A DNA stretch of 5,655 bases from Akkermansiaceae bacterium UBA6138 (GTDB taxonomy: Bacteria > Verrucomicrobiota > Verrucomicrobiia > Verrucomicrobiales > DEV007), in NCBI GenBank assembly GCA_002422425.1, contig DIVG01000007.1, forward strand, positions 1 to 5,655. Reading direction: 5' to 3'. The notes beneath the pieces were generated by a model. That model searched no databases. It had not been told where the DNA came from and saw only the letters and a list, made by a program, of their open reading frames with translations. Numbering within the stretch: position 1 is the first letter of the stretch; every line of letters begins with the position of its first letter. Made by a program: the position numbers and the translations under genes. Below are positions 1-5,655 of the stretch, piece by piece.

Positions 1-1170
1 GCCCGCTATACAAAAATCATGGCTGAGGAGACCGCAGCGGGCGCGCCCTTCCGAACCGCCTACAAGGTCGCGATGCTCGGCATTCTCGCCTCGAAGAACT
101 TCGCCTACCTTGCCGAAGGATCACCGGGGGAACACCGTCCGGGTCTCACCGACTGGGAGCTAGCCTCGCGCCTTTCCTATTTTCTCTGGAGTTCCCTTCC
201 CGATACGGAGCTATCCACCGCCGCGCGCGAGGGCACCCTGCACGAGCCAGAAGTCCTGGGCACCCAGGTCGCGCGGATGATGTCCGACCCGAAGATCGCG
301 CGCTTCACCGAATCCTTTCCCCGCCAATGGTTGCAGTTGAAAAAAGTCGGTATGTTCCCGCCCGACGAGAAGCTCTACCCTGACTACGACGGCTGGCTCG
401 AGGAGAGCATGGTCCTGGAAACGACGCATTACTTTGCCGAGGTTTTCAAAGGGAACCTGGCCCTGCGCGAGTTCCTCGACTCGAATTGGACGATGGTGAA
501 TCCCCGCCTCGCCCGGCACTACGGACTGCCGACGCCCTCGGGAGCGGAATTTGAAAAGGTCGCGCTGCTCCCCGAGCATCATCGCGGCGGCATCCTGACA
601 CATGCCTCAACGCTCTCGCTCACTTCGGACGGGGCGCGTCACCGGCCTGTGCATCGGGGGGTCTGGCTCTCGGAGGCAATCTTCGGAAAGACACCGCCGC
701 CGCCGCCGCCCAATGTCGCGGCGATCGAGCCGAATCCGGTGACGGAACCGAAGGCGACAATACGGATGAAGCTTGCCGCGCACACACAGGACACCAACTG
801 CGCCAGCTGCCATGCGAAGATCGATCCGCTCGGTTTCGCCTTTGATCACTACGACGCGATCGGACGCTGGCGCACCGAGGAGGTCGTGACCGGCACGGGG
901 GTAAATCCGCCCGTTGACGCGAGCGGTCGTCTCCCCGACGGTCGGACCTTCAAGGATGCGACGGAATTCAAAAAACTGCTCGCCGATCAGCCCGAACCTT
1001 TTGTCCGCGCCTTCACGGAAAAGCTCGCGACCTACGCGATGCGCCGGGCCATGACGGTCGACGATGCCGCCGGGATCGAGGCCGTCGTCGCGAAGAGCAG
1101 GGACACGAACTACGGGCTGAAAACCCTGATCGAAAATTTTATCAGCTCCGACCTTTTCCTGAAACGATAG
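1..1170 (+). CDS. PSD4-PSCyt3-PSD2 (DUF1592/DUF1588/DUF1585) protein, C-terminal part
   Basis: The reading frame is open to the left edge, so this is the 3' part of a longer gene (389 codons visible). The ATG at 19 is very likely internal, because family members usually carry several hundred more N-terminal residues (cytochrome-like PSCyt1, PSD3, PSD5). Visible domains in order: PSD4/DUF1592, about nt 70-580 (LTDWELASRLSYFLW, then DSNWTMVNPRLARHYGL); PSCyt3/DUF1588, about nt 583-885 (RGGILTHASTLSLTSDG, a six-proline run at 694-711, then CASCH at 799-813 followed by KIDPLGFAFDHYDAIGRWR); PSD2/DUF1585, about nt 919-1160, ending in the usual SSDLFLKR-type tail. CxxCH is the c-type heme attachment motif and would need export to the periplasm; heme binding is not proven here. 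The function of the family is unknown; an envelope redox role is inference. It ends one base before the HXXSHH gene, as expected for an operon. Family assignment is firm. Confidence 0.93.
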   Translation, partial: ARYTKIMAEETAAGAPFRTAYKVAMLGILASKNFAYLAEGSPGEHRPGLTDWELASRLSYFLWSSLPDTELSTAAREGTLHEPEVLGTQVARMMSDPKIARFTESFPRQWLQLKKVGMFPPDEKLYPDYDGWLEESMVLETTHYFAEVFKGNLALREFLDSNWTMVNPRLARHYGLPTPSGAEFEKVALLPEHHRGGILTHASTLSLTSDGARHRPVHRGVWLSEAIFGKTPPPPPPNVAAIEPNPVTEPKATIRMKLAAHTQDTNCASCHAKIDPLGFAFDHYDAIGRWRTEEVVTGTGVNPPVDASGRLPDGRTFKDATEFKKLLADQPEPFVRAFTEKLATYAMRRAMTVDDAAGIEAVVAKSRDTNYGLKTLIENFISSDLFLKR

Positions 1171-1171
1171 C

Positions 1172-2539
1172 ATGAATACCCCCCGACAATCCTGGCTTAT
1201 GAGCCGCCGTCATGTCCTGCGCGGCCTCGGCGCGACCATTGCCCTGCCCATGCTCGACTGCATGCGACCGCTCCGGGGGGCGGCCACACCGGGAGCAAAG
1301 CGGGCGGTCTTTATCTACCTGCCGAACGGGGTCAACACGCTCGACTATCAAATCCTCCAGACGGGGGCAGACTGCCAGTTCAGCAAGGGTCTGAAAGCGC
1401 TCGAGCGGCATCGCGCGGAGATCACCCCGATCTCGGGGCTGCATCACCCGAACGGGCTCGGGCATCATCACGGCTGTCAGGGGATCTGGCTGACGGGAGC
1501 GGAGATCGGGCAGGGGAAACGCAACAGCATCTCGGTGGATCAGCTCATTGCCGAGAAGATGGCGCCGCACACCCGCTTTCCCTCTCTCGAGATCAGCGAC
1601 ACGGGACGCTCGCTCGCCTACAACCGCGACGGCATCAGTCTGCCAGCCGAGACCAAGCCGGGTGAAGTATTCAAACGTCTCTTCGAAGCTCCCGCCGGCG
1701 GAGCAGAGAAAGAACGCGAGACACTGCGTCGCCGCGGCAGTGTTCTTGATGCCGTCCTCGACGAGGCGCACGATCTTGAACGCCGCATCGGCAATGAGGA
1801 TCGCGGACGTCTCGACCAGTATCTCACTGCGGTGCGGGAGGTCGAAGTCCGCACCGAACGGGCCGATGGCTGGCTCGATGTGCCGCGTCCGACCATCGCG
1901 GACGCGGATCGCCAGCGCATCACGCGCCAGGTGTCGCCGAATGCGCCGGGGGATTATTTCCGCACGATGTATGACCTCATGATCCTCGCTTTTCAAACCG
2001 ACGTGACGCGGGTCATTACTTTCAGCTCGGGTGATGAGGGCAAGGGCCTGCCCATTCCCGAGCTCGGCATCAATCAGACGCGTCACGCGCTTTCCCATCA
2101 CAACGGGGATCCGGATCAGCTCGCGCGTCTGACGCAGAGTGACGCCTTCAACTTCGAGCAGTTCGCCTACTTCCTCGACCGCCTCGCGAAGACGCAGGAT
2201 GCCGATGGGCCGCTCCTCGACAGCACCGTCGCCCTCTACGGCAGCGGGATGGCCTACGGGCACAGTCACGGAAATGCGAATCTCCCCACCGTCGTCGCGG
2301 GCGGTCGCAAGCTGGGCTTGAAACACGGGAAGCACATCGACTTCAACGTCGGACACTTCGAGGGTTATGCTCTCGGGGAGGATGGCGTGCTTCAGAACAC
2401 TCACTACGGGATCTGCTCCCGTCCGGTCAACAGCGAGGCCCGCCTGAGTAATCTGTTAGTCACGCTCGCGCAGAAGATGGAGGTGGAGACAGAGACCTTC
2501 GCTGACAGCCTCCGGACGCTCTCTCAGTTGGAAAGTTAA
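1172..2539 (+). CDS. HXXSHH-family (DUF1552) exported protein
   Basis: Complete 455-residue protein, a normal length for the family. The N-terminus has a twin-arginine-type leader: SRRHVLR at residues 11-17, then a hydrophobic stretch GLGATIALPMLD, suggesting folded export by Tat. The mature part starts with the typical KRAVFIYLPNGVN (43-55). The family-defining HXXSHH motif is HALSHH at 305-310 (nt 2084-2101), followed by NGDP. Another conserved block is YGSGMAYGHSHGNANLP (356-372). The C-terminus NLLVTLAQKMEVETETFADS (427-446) is family-like. About 30 residues (391-421) between GLKHGKHIDF and ARLSNLL look longer than in the shortest members. The start at 1172 lies one base after the upstream stop and has no clear Shine-Dalgarno sequence; an alternative ATG at 1199 would still keep the twin arginines. 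Biochemical function is unknown. Genes of this family commonly sit next to PSD/PSCyt genes, as here. Family assignment is very firm; the Tat route is inferred. Confidence 0.95.
   Translation: MNTPRQSWLMSRRHVLRGLGATIALPMLDCMRPLRGAATPGAKRAVFIYLPNGVNTLDYQILQTGADCQFSKGLKALERHRAEITPISGLHHPNGLGHHHGCQGIWLTGAEIGQGKRNSISVDQLIAEKMAPHTRFPSLEISDTGRSLAYNRDGISLPAETKPGEVFKRLFEAPAGGAEKERETLRRRGSVLDAVLDEAHDLERRIGNEDRGRLDQYLTAVREVEVRTERADGWLDVPRPTIADADRQRITRQVSPNAPGDYFRTMYDLMILAFQTDVTRVITFSSGDEGKGLPIPELGINQTRHALSHHNGDPDQLARLTQSDAFNFEQFAYFLDRLAKTQDADGPLLDSTVALYGSGMAYGHSHGNANLPTVVAGGRKLGLKHGKHIDFNVGHFEGYALGEDGVLQNTHYGICSRPVNSEARLSNLLVTLAQKMEVETETFADSLRTLSQLES
2530..2535 (+). promoter_or_regulatory. Weak possible ribosome binding site for the secreted unknown protein
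   Basis: GGAAAG lies eight bases before the ATG at 2544, inside the last codons of the HXXSHH gene. It is a poor match to AGGAGG. Coupling to translation of the preceding gene, whose stop is four bases from the ATG, may matter more. Confidence 0.25.
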
Positions 2540-2543
2540 GTGC

Positions 2544-3788
2544 ATGAGCCGTTTTTTTATCCTGCTCCTTCTGGTCGCGAGCGGCCTGAGCGCGGCCGAC
2601 AAGCCCGATCCGCGCATCGCCCTCGATAGTGCTTTTCCCGACGCGGCGGCAGCTAAGGCGCTTGCGGGTGAACTCATTCTCGTCGAGCACGTCAACCGGC
2701 GCGGCATCCTGCGACTCGATCGCGACGGTACGATCAACAACTACTACTGGGACTTTCCCCACCATTTCGAGATGCTGCCCTACGGTTCCATCGTCTATCG
2801 CGGGGCGCCCGCCGATCTCATGGACGTGCCGCTAGGGACCCATCTCCACGGCAAATTTTATCTCGGTCCCAAGGGCGACTACGAGGTGAAGCTGCCGGAC
2901 TCGGGCTACACCGCGGGGAAAATGGCAAACCCGAATCTGATCTCGATCGTCTCACCCTATTCCCGGGTGTTGCAGTTACAGGATGACTTCAGCTTTTACG
3001 AAGCCCGCGGAGAAGGCTGGAAGATCACCGCGATCGGCGAAAAGCTAGCCACGGTCACGATCGAGCGCGTTTCCCTCGCCGACGGGTCGCCCGCCCGCCC
3101 CGGTGTGGCGGACGACGGCGTGAAGTCGACGATGGTGCTTCGGATGGACCGGGGCACCCGTATCTGGAAAGGACGCCGCTTCGCCTCGCTCGAGGACCTC
3201 GCGGTCGGTGAGGTGGCGCAGGTCAATCTCGGCTGGGTCACGTTGCTCGGATCGTCGAAGCAGGATGGCCTCTGCCGTGACATCTGGATCGACGCGGAGA
3301 GTCGCGCGGTCGCGAAGGAACAACAGCGGCAGATCCATGTCGCCCACCTGCGGCGTTTCGGAGTTCCCGCGACCATCCTCAAGACCGAACACGTCGCCGG
3401 CGAGGGCGCGCGGGGGCACCTCACTTTTGCTTTTCACGCCGGAGTCGATTCCGAGTTGATCGATGCCTTCCAACCCAAAAAGGGAGTCCTCGCCGCGGCA
3501 GCCGAGCCGACCCTGCGGGTCTACGATATGAACGATGGCAAACCTCTCCGCGAGCTTGAGATCACAATGGTGGAGAATCCCCCGGCGGGCCACAGTGGAG
3601 TCGTGGTCAGGGCTCATTGCTGGGAGATGCTTGAAGGCTTCCGGGCGGGACGCACTCTCCGGCTTTACATGAGTGACTGGGGTCCTCCCGAGCGCCCCCG
3701 CGAGGAATTACTCTGGCCGAATGACACGCGCGTCTTCGAAGTCGGGCCAAAACCGGTCTCGGATCGCACGGCCGCCTTACCCGAATAG
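2544..3788 (+). CDS. Secreted protein of unknown function downstream of the PSD/HXXSHH pair
   Basis: A 414-residue protein that I do not recognise as a named family. A Sec signal peptide is clear: MSRFFILLLLVASGLSA with probable cleavage after residue 17. There is no lipobox and no later membrane segment, so it should be periplasmic or secreted. Noticeable blocks are LILVEHVNRRGILRLDRDG (44-62), a His/aromatic-rich stretch YYWDFPHHFEMLPYG (67-81), and DVPLGTHLHGKFYLGP (94-109). Residues about 160-230 run through ITAIGEKLATVTIERV to TRIWKGRRFASLEDLAVGEVAQVNLGW. This reads like a small beta-barrel domain of DUF5666 type, a resemblance by eye only. Only two cysteines (244 and 359) occur, which could form a disulfide. 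The gene starts four bases after the HXXSHH stop, with a weak purine run GGAAAG (2530-2535) upstream, and so probably belongs to the same transcript. Coding status is secure from length, signal peptide and packing; function is unknown. Confidence 0.85.
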   Translation: MSRFFILLLLVASGLSAADKPDPRIALDSAFPDAAAAKALAGELILVEHVNRRGILRLDRDGTINNYYWDFPHHFEMLPYGSIVYRGAPADLMDVPLGTHLHGKFYLGPKGDYEVKLPDSGYTAGKMANPNLISIVSPYSRVLQLQDDFSFYEARGEGWKITAIGEKLATVTIERVSLADGSPARPGVADDGVKSTMVLRMDRGTRIWKGRRFASLEDLAVGEVAQVNLGWVTLLGSSKQDGLCRDIWIDAESRAVAKEQQRQIHVAHLRRFGVPATILKTEHVAGEGARGHLTFAFHAGVDSELIDAFQPKKGVLAAAAEPTLRVYDMNDGKPLRELEITMVENPPAGHSGVVVRAHCWEMLEGFRAGRTLRLYMSDWGPPERPREELLWPNDTRVFEVGPKPVSDRTAALPE

Positions 3789-3818
3789 TCAGCACCAAAG
3801 CCACAGCAATCGTTCGTC

Positions 3819-3850
3819 GTCCTCAGTCTCGTAAACGAGGTCACGAGGAC
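3819..3850. other. Imperfect hairpin in the convergent intergenic gap
   Basis: The outer arms GTCCTC (3819-3824) and GAGGAC (3845-3850) pair perfectly. An inner stem CTCG (3828-3831) pairs with CGAG (3836-3839) around a TAAA loop. Between them is an unequal internal loop. It lies between two converging stop codons, where a bidirectional terminator would be expected, but no T-tract follows on either strand. It therefore does not look like a standard intrinsic terminator. The right arm is partly a by-product of the ACGAGGWC repeat that overlaps it. Confidence 0.35.
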
Positions 3851-3858
3851 ACGAGGTC
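3835..3858. repeat. Three tandem 8-bp repeats (ACGAGGWC)
   Basis: Three contiguous units occur: ACGAGGTC at 3835-3842, ACGAGGAC at 3843-3850 and ACGAGGTC at 3851-3858. Units one and three are identical, and the middle one differs by a single base. The whole 82-base gap 3789-3870 is otherwise unremarkable. The unit recalls the CACGAAGGA-like short tandem intergenic repeats that I remember from environmental genomes; that link is from memory and not verified. Confidence 0.7.
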
Positions 3859-3870
3859 CGGGAAAGCGAT

Positions 3871-5397
3871 TCACTCCCGCCGCTTAAACAACTTCCTGAA
3901 GCCCCCCCGCTCGCCCTCTTCCGAATTTAACCTCGCGGCAGGATCGGGAGTTGTCAGGGGCAGGTCGGTGGTCTTTGCTTTTTCCCAACCGCCTCCGATC
4001 GCTTTGATGAGCGAGACGGTCGCGATGAGGCGCTTCCCCGAGACACGCACGCTTGCGAGCCGCGTGGTGAGTGCGGTGCGATCGGCAGAGAGAACATCGA
4101 GATAGGGGCTCGTGCCGGATTCGTATCGGGTTCTGGCCAGATCGGCGGCACGCTCCGCACTGGTCCTTGCACGCTGGAGCGAGGCGGACTCACTCTGCAA
4201 ATGACGCAGCATGGACAGGCTCGTCTCGACTTCGGCAATCGCCGAAAGAAAAGTCTGACGATATCGCGCAAGCGCTTCGTCATGAGCGGCCTGGGAACGG
4301 GATAGATTGAAGCGGTTTTTGTTTCCTGAAAAGATCGGGACACGAATCTTCGGACCGTAACTCCACATGAGCGAGGCAGGGTCGAAAAGCAGGTCGATGT
4401 CCCCGCTTTGAAAGCCGCCATTCCCCATGAGACTGACACTGGGAAAATACTGCGCTTCCGCCACTCCAATGCGGGCGGTCGCAGCGGCCAGTTGTCGCTC
4501 GGCGGCGGCAAGATCGGGGCGGCGCTCGAGCAGATCCGTGGGAAGTGCCGACGGCTGGCGAGGGGGCGAGGGAAGGCTCTTCGCATTTACCGGAACGGTG
4601 AAGCTTGAGGGGTTTGCTCCGACGAGAATGGCGATGGCATTTTCCAATTGATCGCGCTGCGTGCGGAGCTGCGATATCTCCGCCTCAGCCGTGGCGACCT
4701 CGGTCTCTGACTGAGCCTCTTCGAGCTCACTGCCGGCTCCGGCAATCACCCGGGCGCGGGCGATCTTGAGCGCCTCGCCCCGCAAGGCCACCGCCTCACG
4801 AACAAGGTGGATCTCGCCGTCGAGGGTCCGGATTTGGAAATAGTGCGAAGCAACCTCGGCCTGAATCCCGAGGAGGACATTGTGAACCGCGTCAGCGACG
4901 GCAAGGGCGTTCGCTTCTTCCGCTTCTGCACCGCGTCGGATTTTGCCCCAAAGGTCGATCTCCCACCCGAAATCCAGCAACGCATTGTAAGCCGGCCCGT
5001 CGTAACGGAGTCCGTCGAGGGGAAAGGCCGAAGGCATGTTCGCCGAGGTGCGTTGCTGTTCGCCCGAGAGGGGAACACCTATGGTCGGAAGGAGATTTGC
5101 CCTCGTCATCCGCGCCGTCGCCCGGGCCTGGTCAAAACGGGCAAGCGCCGCTTTTATCTCCTGATTGTTAGTACTGGCTCGCTCGACGAGGCCGTTAAGC
5201 GCCGGATCACGAAAGATCGTCCACCATTCGCCCTTGGGCAGGTGGGACGAGGGGTTCGCTTCGCGCCAGGTGACTCCCTTGAATCGGTCCGTCGCATCGA
5301 GAGCCGGACGCTCGTAGTCCGGGCCTACCTGCGCCATCGCAGGAGCGGTGAGGAGCAGGATCGCGGGGAAAGTGTGCAGAATCGTGAAACGGTGCAT
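3871..5397 (-). CDS. RND efflux outer membrane factor (TolC/OprM/NodT family)
   Basis: Complete 508-residue outer membrane channel that would dock with an RND permease and a membrane-fusion protein to export substrates across the outer membrane. Signal peptide: MHRFTILHTF then PAILLLTAPAMA, probable cleavage after residue 22, leading directly into the family start VGPDYERP (24-31). Two OEP repeats are visible. The first carries GEWWTIFRDPALNGLVERA (56-74), DFGWEIDLWGKIRRG (142-156) and GSELEEAQSETEVATAEAE (222-240). The second carries LLERRPDLAAAERQLAAA (289-306), IGVAEAQYFPSVSLMG (310-325) and YESGTSPYLDVLSADRTAL (425-443), with the usual near-terminal IGGGWE (467-472). The last residues are charged (GGFRKLFKRRE). 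Oddity: no cysteine anywhere, so no lipid anchor, whereas most relatives have CxVGPDY. The 21-base leader after the permease stop is pyrimidine-rich and lacks a Shine-Dalgarno sequence. The permease context implies drug or toxic-compound efflux; the substrate cannot be told. Confidence 0.96.
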   Translation of the reverse strand: MHRFTILHTFPAILLLTAPAMAQVGPDYERPALDATDRFKGVTWREANPSSHLPKGEWWTIFRDPALNGLVERASTNNQEIKAALARFDQARATARMTRANLLPTIGVPLSGEQQRTSANMPSAFPLDGLRYDGPAYNALLDFGWEIDLWGKIRRGAEAEEANALAVADAVHNVLLGIQAEVASHYFQIRTLDGEIHLVREAVALRGEALKIARARVIAGAGSELEEAQSETEVATAEAEISQLRTQRDQLENAIAILVGANPSSFTVPVNAKSLPSPPRQPSALPTDLLERRPDLAAAERQLAAATARIGVAEAQYFPSVSLMGNGGFQSGDIDLLFDPASLMWSYGPKIRVPIFSGNKNRFNLSRSQAAHDEALARYRQTFLSAIAEVETSLSMLRHLQSESASLQRARTSAERAADLARTRYESGTSPYLDVLSADRTALTTRLASVRVSGKRLIATVSLIKAIGGGWEKAKTTDLPLTTPDPAARLNSEEGERGGFRKLFKRRE

Positions 5398-5418
5398 GGA
5401 AAGGGGGATGGTTGTCGC

Positions 5419-5655
5419 TCAAGGCACGGTAACGAGAGGAGGCTCATCCGCCGCCTTCTTCCTGCGGCCCATTTTCATGACAAGAACGTAGAATACCGGC
5501 GTAAGAAAAAGCCCGAAGAGCGTCACCCCGATCATTCCGGAAAACACGGCCGTGCCCATGGCTCGCCGCATCTCGGATCCGGCTCCGGTCGAGATGACGA
5601 GCGGAAAAACCCCTGCAATGAAGGCGATCGAGGTCATGAGAATAGGACGCAAACG
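5419..5655 (-). CDS. RND multidrug efflux permease, C-terminal fragment (MexF/OqxB-like)
   Basis: The last 78 residues of a permease that normally has about 1,000-1,070 residues; the frame is open to the right edge, and any start seen inside the window is an artefact. The fragment begins RLRPILMTSIAFIAGVFPLV, followed by STGAGSEMRRAMGTAVFSGM and GVTLFGLFLTPVFYVLV. These are the last two transmembrane helices (TM11 and TM12) of an HAE1-type RND pump, ending in a basic cytoplasmic tail (KMGRRKKAADEPPLVTVP). The GxEMRxAMGxAVFxGMxGVTLFGLFLTPVFYV pattern is closer to MexF/OqxB than to AcrB, which has [23 protein letters not shown]. Such pumps use the proton gradient to export drugs, solvents or other amphiphiles from the inner membrane. 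Its stop is 21 bases before the outer membrane factor, so the two are surely one operon. The subfamily call from so short a piece is tentative. Confidence 0.95.
   Translation of the reverse strand, partial: RLRPILMTSIAFIAGVFPLVISTGAGSEMRRAMGTAVFSGMIGVTLFGLFLTPVFYVLVMKMGRRKKAADEPPLVTVP

Noticed and set aside
19..1170. ATG at 19 as the true start of the first gene
   Set aside because: The frame is open to the window edge and the protein begins inside a conserved domain region. The ATG also lacks a ribosome binding site.
607..1173. 188-codon minus-strand frame opposite the first gene
   Set aside because: It is a shadow of the PSD/PSCyt coding region, with no recognisable protein features.
1142..2404. 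420-codon open frame on the minus strand, antisense to the HXXSHH gene
   Set aside because: It overlaps a gene with unmistakable family motifs. Its translation shows no signal, domain or family pattern, and long antisense frames are common in GC-rich DNA.
3045..3617. 190-codon minus-strand frame opposite the secreted unknown gene
   Set aside because: The plus-strand gene has a signal peptide and tight operon spacing. The antisense frame has neither and looks like a GC-driven shadow.
3819..3850. Standard rho-independent terminator for either operon
   Set aside because: The hairpin has internal mismatches and no T-tract on either strand, so it is listed only as a hairpin.
5207..5422. 71-codon minus-strand frame overlapping the permease stop and the start of the outer membrane factor
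   Set aside because: It is an out-of-frame reading of the outer membrane factor's 5' end, which has a clear signal peptide and family motifs in its own frame.
5650..5652. TTG codon on the minus strand as a start for a small membrane protein
   Set aside because: The frame continues to the right edge and the sequence matches the C-terminus of a full-size RND permease.

Overview
The window holds five protein-coding genes in two convergent blocks. Three genes read left to right (1-3788), and two read right to left from the right edge (5655-3871). An 82-base gap separates the blocks. The first and last genes run off the window edges. I see no tRNA, rRNA, CRISPR array, insertion sequence or phage gene. 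DNA is GC-rich throughout, with no obvious compositional break between the blocks.

The left block is a tightly packed, probably co-transcribed set of exported proteins. It contains the C-terminal part of a PSD4-PSCyt3-PSD2 protein (DUF1592/DUF1588/DUF1585) with a c-type heme-like CxxCH motif. One base later comes a complete HXXSHH-family (DUF1552) protein with a twin-arginine-type leader. Four bases after that comes a 414-residue protein with a signal peptide that I cannot assign to a named family. The PSD/PSCyt plus HXXSHH pairing is characteristic of Planctomycetes, Verrucomicrobia and some other environmental bacteria. That makes a PVC-group organism, probably verrucomicrobial or planctomycetal, the best guess. 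This is inferred from gene families only. The biochemical role of the pair is unknown.

The right block is the end of a multidrug-type RND efflux operon: the last 78 residues of an inner-membrane RND permease of MexF/OqxB-like sequence, then, 21 bases on, a complete TolC/OprM/NodT-type outer membrane factor. The membrane-fusion protein is not in view and would be expected upstream of the permease. The outer membrane factor has the usual VGPDY start of the mature protein but lacks the lipid-attachment cysteine usual for this family.

The gap between the blocks carries three back-to-back copies of an 8-base unit (ACGAGGWC) and an overlapping imperfect hairpin. This is the only non-coding structure I found. 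The most open question in the window is the third gene of the left block, a possible extra partner of the PSD/HXXSHH pair. I see no strong evidence for a wholly new system.
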